Source: Mactromeris polynyma (taxonomy: Eukaryota > Mollusca > Bivalvia > Venerida > Mactridae). Taken from it: a stretch of 64,000 nt of DNA. The stretch spans positions 57,786,431 through 57,850,430 of the forward strand of contig JASFXZ010000002.1 in assembly GCA_032209605.1 (NCBI GenBank), in the 5' to 3' direction. This document shows, piece after piece, positions 38,799 through 53,700 of this stretch. A program made the translations under genes and the position numbers. Under the pieces are notes generated by a model. It had not been told where the DNA came from and made no database searches. It worked only from the letters and a program-made list of their open reading frames with translations. Numbering within the stretch: position 1 is the first letter of the stretch; every line of letters begins with the position of its first letter.

Positions 38799-41700
38799 GT
38801 GGGTGAACGTTTTACATCATATTTAAATATATGGATTCAAAATTTGGCTTTAAAATATATGTATAATAGTTTTTACATTGAACATATCAAAGTTTTCTCA
38901 CAAAAGTAGTGCAACTCCACCTCTTTGTCAACACTGTGTTACAAAAGACTGCATGAAACCTGCATTATAGCTTACACGTGAGTGTCCAATCAACTATACG
39001 TACTCGGACCTCACTTATTCGACAATCTTTTATCTGAATACTAGGTATCATCCGAAATAAATGTCAGGGTCTGATGCATCTAATTATTATGCAAGTCGAA
39101 TTGCAATGGGCTATTCGAAACCATGTAATATTGGAAATAGAATTTCTGACCTGATGAATTTGAATGAACGAGGTCTGACTGTACTTGTAATCAAAATTCA
39201 CCTATAACTTGCCTGGAAGACCATTGAGGTATTCCTCTATTCAGTCATCAGCATTTGGATTGCATATGTGACTGGAATCAAATTAAAGGATTCATGAGAG
39301 AAGTTAAATGTCAGGGGGATGAAAAGCTGCATTGTATGCCTTTATCATATCCTGTTGTGTAGAAATAAACATTGAATTAAAATTATATGTTGTAGTTGTA
39401 CTAATTGAACTGGCTTCTATTTGGAATCAATATTGGAATAAAAACTGATTTGTCTGATTGCTTTATGGGAATAGTAGACCAAAATATAGTGTTATAAAAT
39501 ATTCAGTGCAAGGTCTGTCTGGAAATGTGCAGGGGAGTATTTAATGGACACATTTTTATTCTTGATTTTTATTCCTGTTGGATGGATTAGAATAACCTAA
39601 ATCTATCTCTGAAATAACCTCACATAAGTTACATGCCTGAATCCATGAATAAAGAAAAACTGATTCCGAAAAGTTCAAAATTGGCTTTGTTTACATCAAA
39701 TATACCAGTATTGCAAAATATCTCTGATTGACATTTCCTATAAACTGTTCACAACATTGATATCTCACAGTGACTTACAGCAGGGAAATGTGTGAAATGT
39801 ATGAAGTAAGATTAATTCTTTTAAAGGAAAACATTCCCGCTTGGTTGTTACAGAACTTATAATGACTGTGTACATATTATTGGTTCCCATGGTGATCAAT
39901 GTGTTTGTTTACTTGCTGGTGTTTGTTCTCAAGAACCGAGACTGTTCTATGAATTATTTACATCAGTGTCTAATTTTGAATACTGTGGATATATTCAGAC
40001 TATAATGAGATGTGAGATATGTGTATAACAATGACGCTGGTTTTGAATGCAACCACTGTGACACATCACCTAGCAGTGAAATAAAGTCATGTAATCCTGT
40101 ATACAGTTAAATGAAAAGGAATGCGATAATTATACATAAATATTTGAGTATAATTGAAATATATATAATTTTATTTGTGGTTCATCAAGTTGTTAAATGA
40201 GTGTTACTCAGGTCTATGTTTTATACAGTGTATAAGTCCTTCAAAAAGTTGTTAAACAGTATATATGTATATGTTAGTAAAATCCTATGTTACACCCATT
40301 TATCAGAATCAGATAAAGATATGTAATTTTTAGTTCAATGCCATTAATTCAGTCTCAGACCACTCAATGTTTTGTATTGTTATTCAGTCTGTAATCACAG
40401 AAATAAGTCCACAATATTTCAGTCTTCATGTATTGTGAATTGTTAATGTGTTTCTCCCAGAAATCATGTCTCTTCCAGGAATCACGCTAGCTGTACAATA
40501 AAACGTCATAATGGTCAATGTGCACTGTTGTTATTGTTAATATTTTGGTCAGTTTCATGTACGAAATCAATAAACTATCTGTTATAACTCCAATTATATA
40601 GCTGTGCTCAGCAATTTGCCATTCACTCAACACTTTCTATTACCATGTATCAGGCTATACGATGTTCCTATTGCCTCATTTATTCCCTGGAATCCTCTCT
40701 ACTCATTGCAGCTTCATTCTAGTGGTTTTTCCCCACGGCGTTTCCCCTCGAGATACAGTTATCCTGAAAATGATGGGCAATTAAGGATATTATTGTTGAG
40801 ATATTGGGGGATCTTTTTTTCTTGTACATTCATGTGTTTTTTTGTTCCCATTCATTAAATGGGTCATATACAACATTAACTTTATGTGTGGTGTGAATAT
40901 GGCATTGAGTATTGTTCGTTAAAGACAGATTTATGTCAAAGTGACTGTGTCTCTTCTTGTTGTGCCTGCAAATTGTCACATAGTTTATTGTCCTAGAAAT
41001 AAATTCAAACCAACCAATATATTTCAGCCAAATTCGTGGTGTTCATTTTTGTCATTTTCTAATTTAAAGAAATATAATTAAATTTAATCGGCTTTGGACT
41101 TGTTTTATGAACATTTTTGAAAGGAAATTGATACAAATGTAGTTTTAATTTACTCTCACATTCGTGATTAAACAATTTTTATTCAGAACTCGACAATAGT
41201 TTAACATTCTGTAGTGGAAGGAGAATTCCTTACATATCGCGGGTTTTAGTATAAAATAGGATCCTACTAGAAAATTGTATTTTTGGCATGACCCTTATTT
41301 CCGGTTCTCCTGAAATCGACCCCTGACTACTCACAAGAAAATTGATATGTCTGAGTGAGGATATGTTTGTGTGGGGGGGGGACCTTTTATTTGTTTTTGA
41401 AACCTGAATGACCATGAAAAGTAATTACTAAAATTAATTACCTCTCTTTAATACCTATCAGTCTAACATTGCTGGGTATAAGGTTATGCCAAACACATTT
41501 TATTTAGAACTGATGTGATGTATATAAACATATAAACTGTTTCTTAATTGCCAAATAGAAGTTACAATAATTTGGGATGAAAACCTCAATATGTGACTTA
41601 CAATAACGACTTGATTTATTCCTTGGATTGGAAATCATGAAACATACACTACAATCTTTAGACTTAGGAAACCTTTTGCTGCGAGTGTGTGTATTGATTG

Positions 41701-44700
41701 GTGATTAGTTTGAATTAGTTTCTTGTTTCTATTCCCCGTGTATAATGTGTTTTTATTGTTCATTCATGTAACATCTGTCTCATTTTATTAAGAAAGTAAA
41801 TCCCACTAGAATGTATTTATGTAGAGTTACACATTGGTCGGTTAATGTAGGGAGCTAATGTCGGTGGGGTTAGTGTTGGAAATAGAGGTCGGGAGTAAAT
41901 GTACAGTTATTGATGTTCCGTTATTATCATGGATGAAGTTTATTAGTCGTAACAGATGTATTTTATATACATTGTAATATTGAAACTATTACGTAAGATC
42001 GGGATGTGGCAGTTATGATGATGGAATCAGGTACTATTTTATTACAACTACTGTTGTTTGGTGATTGTTGCCATATTTGTCCATTGTTTAGGTCAGTAAG
42101 TTTTGATTTTTATCATAAAATATGATGTTTTTCATTTAGTTTTAATAGTATGAGTAATTATTTCTTTTTGCATACTGGCTTGTATGACATTTAATGCGAT
42201 ATATACCCCAGAAAATATAGCCATATTTGCTTTTAATGCAGTAATTTTTGGTTTTAACATTTAAAAGTGTTGTTTATTGAGTAAGTACATTGACAGCACT
42301 TAGAAGCATTGAACTTTTCACAGTATTAAATGTTCAACAGTTAGGTTGGTCATTTGTTTTGTAGTAAGAATAGAGATGTCGCAATTTAGCAAAATTTGAA
42401 TGGGCACAGACAATATTTGATAGTATGTGTACAATGTGTATATATAGTTTGTTATGTTATTCAATATTTAGTACTTCATATTTGGAGACTATACAAGTGG
42501 TATTGATTTCCTACCCTGAGGATGTTTATCTCTCAGTAATCTGCCAGCCTGTAGGGTGGGGTGACATATATATTACCTTGTACTGACAGGAATGTGTTCA
42601 ACTTCCATTCTCAATGTTGTACATGTAGATGGTACATGTATCCTGTATGTGACACGTCTGCCATATAATGTCAAACTAATTAACCATTGACATTTTTACA
42701 ACAAAATATTGTCCAAATTTATGTTCATACAATACAATAAAACATTATTAAATGCTGGAAGTGAAAATTATTGACAACAAACATAATTTTATGATGGATT
42801 TAAACAAAATACAGTGATTTGATATTTTGTTTTTCATGTAATTGCCCCGCTTGGCCTATTATTTTGTATTAAGTAACATGCAATCTTGAAAAAAATGTAC
42901 GAGATATATAAAAATGCATTATCGGTTTCATATACTGTAAATGTAGAAAGCAGTTTTCGCTAATAGTATAATCTTCCTGTGAAAATAAATCATAGCAGAA
43001 AAATAGACCTTTTTGATGCATGAAATTCTGCAAATTTTAATAGCAGCCTAAATGTAGACAATATGAAAATGCAAAAATTTATATTCCCGAACATTTCTAG
43101 GTTTACGGTAACAAAAATGAATTGAATGGTTGATGAAGGTACATGGTGAGCTATAGATAGTTCCCACAACTTCAATATTTACCTCCCTTGTTCTGAATTG
43201 TCAGCCATTTTGATAAGCAAATTTCCTTAAAGTTTATGGGGAATATAATGTAAATCTGATAAACTAATCTGATATATAAAAAATAAATTATTTATTATGC
43301 TCGTGTGGGCATTTGGCTCAGTAAGTTGAAGAAAAAGTGGTTGTCACATGCAAATTATCTTGGTATTTTCACATATTTGGAAATGACTCCTATGAAGACT
43401 TATCAGTTTTGCCTATCAAAATGGCCGACAGTTAAGAACAAGGGAGGTAAATATTGTAGATGTGGCAACTATCTATAGCTCACCATGTACCTTCATCAAC
43501 CATTCAATTCATTCATTGCTGTTTTTCCTACCAGTATCCATTAGTCCATTATATACCATCCATTACCATCTATATAAACAGGAAAATAGGCTGCTGTTAT
43601 ATATTCACATTGTCTTTTGAAAAAAATGACTTTGTCCAGCAAACATTTATAATGATAAAAGCTGTTTTTATGCTCTATAGGATGATAGTTTCCTTACGAT
43701 ATTGTGATTCTGGCACTAACAGTGGGATGTGTCCATTGAATGTCTATAGATGAAACAGTAGTTGGCACATGTTTGCTTTTACCAGTACACATGGTGAAAC
43801 AGGATAGCTGGTAAAGCAACATAGCTCAGCATTGCCGCATGATTACTGACAAAGTAATACAAATATAGAAATAAATGTTTAGTTTATATTGATACATTCT
43901 TATTTAAAAGAAATCTTGTATACATTAAGTTTGGTATTGACTTATCTAAAATCTATTTGTAATCATGTAAAATTTGTAAAAAAAACACATCATTGGGGAA
44001 TTATAGTGAAATTAAAACATATAGATGAAATTTATATTTGTCTGGTAAAATATAAAAACGTAAGGCAGACATTATTTTCAATTCTCAAAAATCCTTTCAA
44101 TAAACACTGTGACATTACACATCACAATACTTGTTTGATGTTATATAATGTTTGGTAAGGCTGTCTACATTACATTGTGTGTGTATATTGCATTAATTAC
44201 ATGTAATTGAAATGTATACATGTGTCAATAATCAGTTATGTCTTGTTCATTGAACTTGACAAGCCTGTAGACATCTCATCATGTGACTCAATGTTGGGGT
44301 CTCTGTCTACTCAAGCATTTATTTCTTTCCTACTTGTCACCTGTCCTTGAATACGCAACTGTCATGTGACCTCCAATACACAACTGTCACATATCGCGTG
44401 AAATATGACCAAATATCGGGGATAAATTAGTTGGAGGCAAAATCAATTCATAACACGAGAGTGATCAAGATTTAAGAGTAATTATGATGCATTAGAGTGA
44501 TCAAATATGGAGGAAATGTTGGGATATCTTCACAGGTATGATTCTACTTACGCATAAACATCTGTTTAGAATTCAGAAATAAATTTAAAAAAATATCTAC
44601 ATCAATCATTTAGATTTCTATTTATTAGTGATTTTTTCTCACTTCCGTGAAGTTTATAATTTATGCAAAGTTGTTAACATTATAACTGTACTGAATGAAT

Positions 44701-47700
44701 CGCATCATGAAAATCTGGCAATTTAGACATGTTTATTTGCTAGCTCACTCATAGTTACATGTATTAAGTAAATATGAAATTGGTGATAATTTTTCTTCAG
44801 ACAGTTCAAGCGTTTATACCATGTAAAATATGATGGTTATTTATATAAAAACATTAAATACAAGTATAATATTTGCATAAATAATAATGTTCAATTAAAA
44901 TAAAGGCATTGTGTAAAGCTGAAACTGCTGTGTATATTTACCTAAGGTAGAGTGCTGTCTGTATTACATGGATTAATGGAATATCGTTTTGCTGACAATG
45001 TTAAGCTCCAGGGAACTCGTTTTTGAAATTGAAATTTCTGCGTTACTTAGATGGAAATTCAGCCAAATGTGTGTAATCAAAACTATATTAATTGAAATTA
45101 AGCCCACGATGTTGTATTTTCCTGGAAGCCTTACTTGGTACCAGGAAGACTAAAGCAATATTAGGTGATAGAAGGATGCTGTCATTTTGTTGCTATTCCA
45201 GAGATTTTATGTAAAGTTTATTGTATTGTATAATGCACTGTGTTTCAGTCTCCCTGAATGTTTTTTCTGATGCTATAAACGTGAGCATACTTTTAACATG
45301 AACATTCTGTTACTCAAGCTGATACTTCTGATGCTGGTCGATTATTTAAAGTTGTACATTTTATTTTCTAGTGTCTCAGTGACGTGTTTGAATATACCGA
45401 TGTTAAATCTTTCTGTCTGTGAGATTATTATTCACCAATGTTTTCTATAAATATTCATGTGTAATTTTGTACGCCTAAGGCCTAGAAAGTTTCATTAATT
45501 GCTAAGTTGAATGACTGTTGAAAACAGTGAAATCAAAATTTGTGGTATAGCCAGGATTCTCACTAGACTCCTAGATTCCTGTTTTTCGCCAGGACTCCAT
45601 GTTCTGGCAACATTTCTTTGCAATTGTGTTGAAAAACTGCAATTTTTCCAAAAGCATGGTTTTGGACGCCTGCTTTGAAATCCTAGTGAGAATCCTGTAT
45701 AGCGTATAATACATTGCTGGTTTTGCTGAGAATTGTTAATTTATTCATTGTACACTCAAATTAAAAGCAATAATATACAGTAAAACTCTTTATTCAGTCT
45801 TAATATTAAGACCACCTCAATAATAAGAACAGTTTTAAAGGATCCCAAAGTCTGATGTAATTCAGATTTCTGCAAAATTTTCTGCATCCACATAAAAGCT
45901 TTTTAACCACACAAGTTCAAACATTCTTGGCTCAAGAAAAATATAACATTTTTTTTAGCAATAAAGGAATTGCGCAGCTAGAATATCAATATTCTGATAT
46001 TTTCATATTACAAAATGTCTCAGACATTTAAACTTTATGACAACTTAATCTCTCATTGTTTTATATTGATTGGAAGTAGTTTGTAATATTTGTTATGCAT
46101 TCAGTTCTGATGACATTGTCTGGGAAACATGCATATTGTATTCAATATAATGTCCCATATCTGTAACTGAATGGATCATTGTTGGACAATTGTTAGATTG
46201 TGTAAACAATTTGGCTATCATATTTTTTATAAATAACAAAACATTTCTAGAAAATAACTGGAAATTTCATTTTTGTTGCTCAGTTTAAGGAGTCAGCTGG
46301 GTTTTCAGTTTATGTAAAACTTGACAACACTGGTGTGGAGGTAACTGGAAGTCGTCGTGGCAACCACAGAGTGTCATTATAATCCCAAACAGCTGCAATT
46401 ACCTGCATCTTGCTTCTGGTTATAATTCCACTGTATTGTTCAGTCAATTCTTTCTACTGTCTCTTCCTTTGAACCATACGATTCACACATTTAAATTCAA
46501 CATCAAGTTAACATTAAAGAGCACAGGTATTTTTTACAAAAACAAACTTTGAGATGGTATGTCTGTTAAGAGTTATGACCAACACCACATCTGGTATTTG
46601 GCTATATACACTGGGTATATGTACAATGTCTTTCTTGTCAGTGCTTTTTTCGCATCAACTGTTACAACTAATAATTACTCCAGATTTCTACTTCCAGTAC
46701 TTGCATCTGATTAAGGAATTGTATAATTAGAGGTTCAACGTTGCAGAGGGGGGCTTTGAACTCAGTACCTATGAGATTCCTGATTTAGCTCACCATGCCA
46801 TGTGATTCTTGACATGGCTCACAGGTCCGTGTGATTCCTGACTTAGGTCACCAGTCCGTGTGATTCATGACTTAGGTCACCACTTTTTGTGATTCCTGAC
46901 TTAAGTCACCTGTCCATGTGATTCCTGACTTAGGTCACCAGTCCGTGTGATTCCTGACTTAGGTCACCAGTCCGTGTGATTCCTGACTTAGGTCACCACT
47001 TCGTGTGATTCCTGACTTAGGTCACCACTTCGTGTGATTCCTGACTTAGGTCACCAGTCCGTGTGATTCCTGACTTAGGTCACCACTTCGTGTGATTCCT
47101 GACTTAGGTCACCAGTCCGTGTGATTCCTGACTTAGGTCACCACTTCGTGTGATTCCTGACTTAGGTCACCAGTCCATGTGATTCCTGACTTAGGTCACC
47201 AGTCTGTGTGATTCCTGGCTAAGGTCACCAGTCCGTGTGATTCCTGACTTAGGTCACCAGTCCGTGTGATTCCTGACTTGGCTCACCAGTCCGTGTGATT
47301 CCTGACTTGGCTCACCAGTCCGTGTGATTCCTGACTTAGGTCACCAGTCCGTGTGATTCCTGACTTAGGTCACCAGTCCGTGTGATTCCTGACTTGGCTC
47401 ACCAGTCCGTGTGATTTCTGACTTGGCTCACCAGTCCGTGTGATTCCTGGCTTGTTTCACGTATGTTGAGATTGACATCTGTTGTTTTCAGACAGGTTGG
47501 ATCTTATAGTGCTAGACCATGAAACATTTCCAGGAATACTGTCTCCAGCAACTTCCTCTGTATCAATATTTTATGTGTGATCACTGGCTTGAAGGCAATC
47601 TTCAAACAAAGCTCATAGATCTGTGACAGTGATAATGTGACATGAATCAAAATCCGAGGGAACCAGGCCTTCAGGTGATAAAGTACATCGGTTCCCCTCT

Positions 47701-50700
47701 TGTCAGACGGTGATATGTCGCCTGTAACACCATCACACCATATCTGTCAGGCAATTGTATAACCAATTAATCTCTCCATCTGTCTTTGTTCTTTTACTGA
47801 TGCCAAAGTATCTCTTTGAAGTGTTAATGGCAAACTTTAATGTCTCTAATCATATTCTGATATTGATTTAACCATGAGGTACTAACAGTACATTGATTGG
47901 TTTACTGAAGCGTTTATTGGACTTAATCACTTAGTAATTGATTTGACAACTTGATAATAGTTTGTTTATTTTGGTGTGATGAAAATTTATTTGGCATTTA
48001 TTAAGTTAAGTAATTAAACAGTAATGATTTGAATTAATTTAAGTGAAATACTGCAGAGCAAGGAAGGCCAAATTCACAAATCAGAACTTCCCCTGGCAGA
48101 TCTAGGCTAGAGAAAAGGCATATTTAAATTAAAAATCTTGATGTGCTGTACCGGTAATTGGTCAGACTTCAGAATTGTCCTTGTTTTGGTATGCTAAATA
48201 TCTTCTGTACGTGAGTGTGAGCTATCTCCTAAAATCACAAGAAATGTCTCCAATTCGCTCTTGGCCATGAACAACATAAAAACTGATAATGATTTATACC
48301 TGACTTAGGCTCACTGTTATCAGTATATGTCACAATAATTTGTACACGTAAACATTTAGCACAGTTTTAATTTATTCTAACTCAAGTATCAAATGAAATG
48401 AACGTAACACAGTCTGATTACTGCATTATACTGTACATTGTTACATTAGTCAATTATCTTTACATTAAGGACACACCCAATGACAATGTTTTTTGTTAAG
48501 TCAGTAAAATTAGTGCTCTGTTAATGAAATGTGTGTATATAAGTTACTGTTTTCTTACAATCTTGGAAAATGGATGAATGTTATTGTGTTTTAATAATTG
48601 AATCTTTCTACATTAAGGTTGCGGACATGTAAAAACTGTGCTCTCAACTTTGACTTACAAAGTGTTTCACTTTTTTGCTAATTCTTTTACTAAATAGTAG
48701 TCACATTAATGTACACAACATCAGTTTAATTGTTTGATAGTTTGTCCCATTAATGACTAATTATATTCATATGAAGGCAAAAATGGAACTTTTTTATTCA
48801 CCAAAAATGCCACGTTTTTCTTATAGAAAAATCTGCAGTTTTTGTTGCAAAAACTTGTTCCATTTGTGTATGAATACCAAACGTAGTGCAAAAATGTCAA
48901 CATCTGAGATAGGATGACATTTTACTTGTATTAATTCAATAAAATTTAAAAAAAAACAAAGAGAATTACATCTTTGTTTTATTGTCAGTTGAATGAAGGT
49001 TAAAATCCAACTTTTGAGTGTTAATATTCATTGCTTTAATTGTCTTTAGAGTCAATAACCGGAACTTGTTTTTTGTCATCAATGATTTTCTGGATGTGTT
49101 AAACAAGGAATTAGGTGTAATTTTTTTTAGTAATTAATATCGAGCATTTCATACTATTAAAAGATTCATTTGTATTTTTGATGAACAAAACATTTCCATT
49201 TATGCTTTTTTCACCTGTGTTTTGTGTCCATGCATGTGCAGAAACATGGCTTTATTTATATGTTCATGCATTGGATGTATGGTGTTACAATGATGAAATG
49301 TACTACATGTATAAGATAGGGGTTTTCTGTTAGCCTTAGTCTTAATAAGATATTAACTAGGGAAAAATTAGTTATTTCTCATTTACCCCTCTATTGGTAG
49401 CTGAGTATTTCCTTGGGGTAAGACAACAAACATTGTTTTTGACCGTATTTCATTAATGTATTTTCAGGGTATATTCAACACAGGACCTTACCTTGACACC
49501 TTCGAAAATTTGAGAGATTACACTGATGACGATTGCGATGATTACGACTCTCATGATGTAACAAGTGGTGGCGAGGATAGCTTTCCGGGTTTAGGTTACC
49601 GTGGTGATTTTATACAGTCACCAATCAAGTCAGACAGCAGCACGTCTCTGTCGCCAACCTTTGACAGGTATAGCGGGAAGGACAGTGCGGTAGCAAGTGA
49701 ATCAGACCAGAAGACTACATCAGATATGTCTGAGAATTACCAAGACTTGTCAGTATCAACTGGTAGTGATTCAGAGAGAGAATATCAACGTCAGATCAAG
49801 ATTAAGAAACATGACAGTCGAGATATTGGGTATGGTAGTGAAAGCCAGTCCGATGAGTTAGAATGTCGTTATCAAGGGATTACATTCTCCGGGATCAGTG
49901 GTAGAGTAAGGAAGACTTCCACGAAATGTGGTGACTACTACGCTACCGTCGCTGTGGACACAGAATCCACAACAGACAAAACTGAAGGATGGGTTTCAAC
50001 AAATCCAGAACACACTTGCGATGATTCTGACATCAACGCTCAGATTCAGCATGTACTTAAACAGGAAGAGCCGGAGATGGAAGACATCCGATACTTGATT
50101 GATCAAGCTGACATCATGGTTCAACAGGGAAACTCATTCAACAAGACAAAGTTCTCTCCACAGCGCAGTGTTGCTGGTGTGGGAGAAGTTGCTGCTGAAT
50201 CTCAACAAGAATCATTGTCATCTTCATCATCGTCTGGAGTAGCTAGAGTGATGGTTGATAAAGGAATAGGCACTATTGAGAGTTCATGTGATGCTAGTGA
50301 TGAAGAAAGCGGAGAATCAGATGGACAACAAGATGACGGTACTGAAGCCATTGATAGTGTTATTGCAAGTAGTGAATACACCTCTGATGAAACCAAATAC
50401 AATACAAGGGATTATACTAAACTACCAAAACTTTGTGACACAAGTTCACTGAAATCAAGATTGAAAGGCAGCAGAAAAGAACGTCCATGGAGTGTGGTAG
50501 AGCTGCCAAATGTGTCAGAACAGAAGACATTGTCAGATTCTGAAAATCCTATAGATATGCTGAACACAGCATACAGTGACTCGGATATTCCATCAAACAA
50601 ATGCCGCCAGACATCACAATCACTTTCACCTACATTCCCACGACATCGAATCCGCAAAGCTCAGTGTATCCAGCGCCCTGTATCTCGGGACTTCAATTCT

Positions 50701-53700
50701 AATCGATCTCAATTGGGGGCAAAAAGAAAACTTAATCTCAACCTTTCTGTAACCTCTCATGACAAAACATCAGGGACCGAATCCTCCCATAGTGCATCAT
50801 GTATCATCACCCCCACAAACACTGTATATAGTGAAACTATTCATATGGAAATTGAGTCAACTCCAAACAATGAAAACTCAGAGAAGAAAGAGGGCAGCTT
50901 AGATCATCTTCCCTCAGGAAACACAACAACAGTGCCTTTCATTGAGTCGTGTACGTCTGATGAAGAGGCTTTGACTCCACTATCTGGTAAAATATCCATA
51001 TCCACCTTACAGAATGCTCGGTTCAAATCAAGTGGAAGCAGTGATTCTGACACACAAGGTTTGTACTTTATCATAGTTATGTGCATCTTCGAATCTTGTA
51101 AAATTTGAAACTTGTCAAGTTCTTTGATGAAATATCACAGCTTTTATTTTCTGGAGATTTTAATTATGTTACTCATTGAATTGTGCAGTTTTGACTGAAA
51201 ATTGAGACAATAGCGTTCTCAGTGTCTACAGTCTTTCTCACATTTTGCTGGTTGCTAAGTAATCAATATATATGATACTGTTTGTGATGCACTAGGATTA
51301 CTGCTGACAAAAGAAACCAGACTAGGTCAATAATAAAAATGCAATATTTACAGATTTGTCTTTGTTATGGGGATATTCACATCCTTTGTGTAATTAGTTT
51401 GCATTTGTGTTTAGACAGTATAAATATCATAGAAATTGAGAGGATATTTGTGTGTTCCGGTGTAAAATCGAAAGTTTAATGTAATCCAGTGAAAAGCAGA
51501 CAACATATTTTTGAAAATTTAAGTCAGATGGTCACAAGGTGAAATAATTCGTCCTTACACTGAATTATTTATTTCATGCTTCGTTTTGGTCTTTTTGACT
51601 TTTTACTCATTAATTCCATCAAATATCCTAGTGGAATGTCTTTATATTTTTCATGACGTCATTTGTATGATGTCATTATTGCTTGGATAATTTTACTGTA
51701 ACTTATCGAATAAAAATCATTATTCCGCAGTAAACCACTGGAAAGCATGACATAAATTGTCTTAGTATGTTTAATTTTGTGGATAAATTTCGCTAGTAAG
51801 AGTGCGCATTAAGAGTCTTAAGAAACTTGTCTGTAACATTGCTTTTTCCTTAATAATGGAAATTTCTAGAACTTTGTTTATATTTTGTTGGGTCTTTTAA
51901 GTAAACCTCCCCTGTTAGCAAACTTTCAAGTATAATACAAACAGTAGGTTATATGTTTTAATAACTTTTGTATCTTGAATAATATATTATATATATACCT
52001 AGGATATGTAAGGTTTGTCATTGCTTTAAGTCCGAGATAAGTTACAGTAACACTTACAGGCTATCATTTATTTCTCAGCAGTCTCTGACCGAATGTATCA
52101 ACCTAGAAAGGAAATGCACTATACTTGTAATTGCTTTTGTCCGGCCAGTCATGAAATATTTACTGACTAATTGGTACTTAATGTAGTCTGGTTAATTCCT
52201 TCAGTTGCTAGAATTTGTACAAGATTTCATATTACATTTTGTCAGGCGAGTATATAACCTTGGCAGAGACATGCGTGCGCTCGTACTTTGATCAAACTGG
52301 AATATATTTGTTTCCTTTGTTTCAAAAAACTGATTGTCCTCCTAAATTCTCTATAATTGCTTTTGATGGTCGGCCAGACCATTCCTTGCTACCCTATTCT
52401 CAAATATGTTTACCCTTGCACCTCCTCAGTACCCAATGATTTGAAGACTTGTTTCCCTGGGGTCTGCATGGGGAGGCATTGTCTTATGTATGGGCCATAG
52501 CTTTCCCTGTAACAACATCTGGGGTCTGCGTGGGGAGGCATTGTCTTATGTATGGGCCATAGCTTTCCCTGTAACAACATCTGGGGTCTGCGTGGGGAGG
52601 CATTGTCTTATGTATGGGCCATAGCTTTCCCTGTAACAACATCTGGGGTCTGCGTGGGGAGGCATTGTCTTATGTACGGGCCATAGCTTTCCCTGTAACA
52701 ACATCTGGGGTCTGTGTGGGGAGGCATTGTCTTATGTATGGGCCATAGCTTTCCCTGTAACAACATCTGGGGTCTGCGTGGGGAGGCATTGTCTTATGTA
52801 CGGGCCATAGCTTTCCCTGTAACAACATCTGGGGTCTGCGTGGGGAGGCATTGTCTTATGTACGGGCCATAGCTTTCCCTGTAACAACATCTGGGGTCTG
52901 CGTGGGGAGGCATTGTCTTATGTACGGGCCATAGCTTTCCCTGTAACAACATCTGGGGTCTGCGTGGGGAGGCATTGTCTTATGTATGGGCCATAGCTTT
53001 CCCTGTAACAACATCTGGGGTCTGCGTGGGGAGGCATTGTCTTATGTACGGGCCATAGCTTTCCCTGTAACAACATCTGGGGTCTGCGTGGGGAGGCATT
53101 GTCTTATGTACGGGCCATAGCTTTCCCTGTAACAACATCTGGGGTCTGCGTGGGGAGGCATTGTCTTATGTATGGGCCATAGCTTTCCCTGTAACAACAT
53201 CTGGGGTCTGCGTGGGGAGGCATTGTCTTATGTATGGGCCATAGCTTTCCCTGTAACAACATCTCTCTTTGAAACTTTGAGGGATTATATTCATCTTTTT
53301 GGCATTTGTTTCATGTCAAACTGGTCATTATACTCTCTGCCAAACATTATATGTAAATTTAGTCGATATAAGCACAATTATGTCTTTGTCATAGTTCTGA
53401 AAATGAACAACAAGAAATATATTGACCTTTAGTAACAGTCTCTTGTGGCCATATCTGCACATTGATTTGTTTTGTGTCAGATTGATCAATGATCTTCACA
53501 CAATCTACCAAACTGTCGTCAGCCATTTTGTTGCTGTATATATGCTGTATTGGTGTAGGATTGTATGACTGTGTCTATGGGTGGGTACCTATTCTATTGT
53601 TAATGTGTTGGATTGTTCTGTTTTAGCCGATCCAACCCCTGTATCAGAGATAGAAGATGCCAATAATGATGGAAACTTCTCAGAAAATGCATGGGACAAT

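Larger units (their letters stand above)
38799..46771. other. KASH gene intron after exon A, first part
   Basis: The intron spans 38799-49467. This part holds a Tigger-like MITE, two fold-back elements and a lone CAGTAAAACTC MITE-type end at about 45779. No further exon with matching phase was found. Confidence 0.6.

Noticed and set aside
42990..43753. Two short frames sharing ELSIAHHVPSSTIQFI-like residues
   Set aside because: The shared peptide comes from the inverted arms of a fold-back element.
44507..44535. ATG GAG GAA ATG TTG GGA.. ending in CACAG/gtatga as another alternative first exon
   Set aside because: It would leave phase 2, and joined to exon B the frame closes within about 15 codons, so it does not fit the gene as coding.
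50202..50657. Minus-strand frames inside exon B
   Set aside because: They are antisense shadows of a strongly coding + strand exon.
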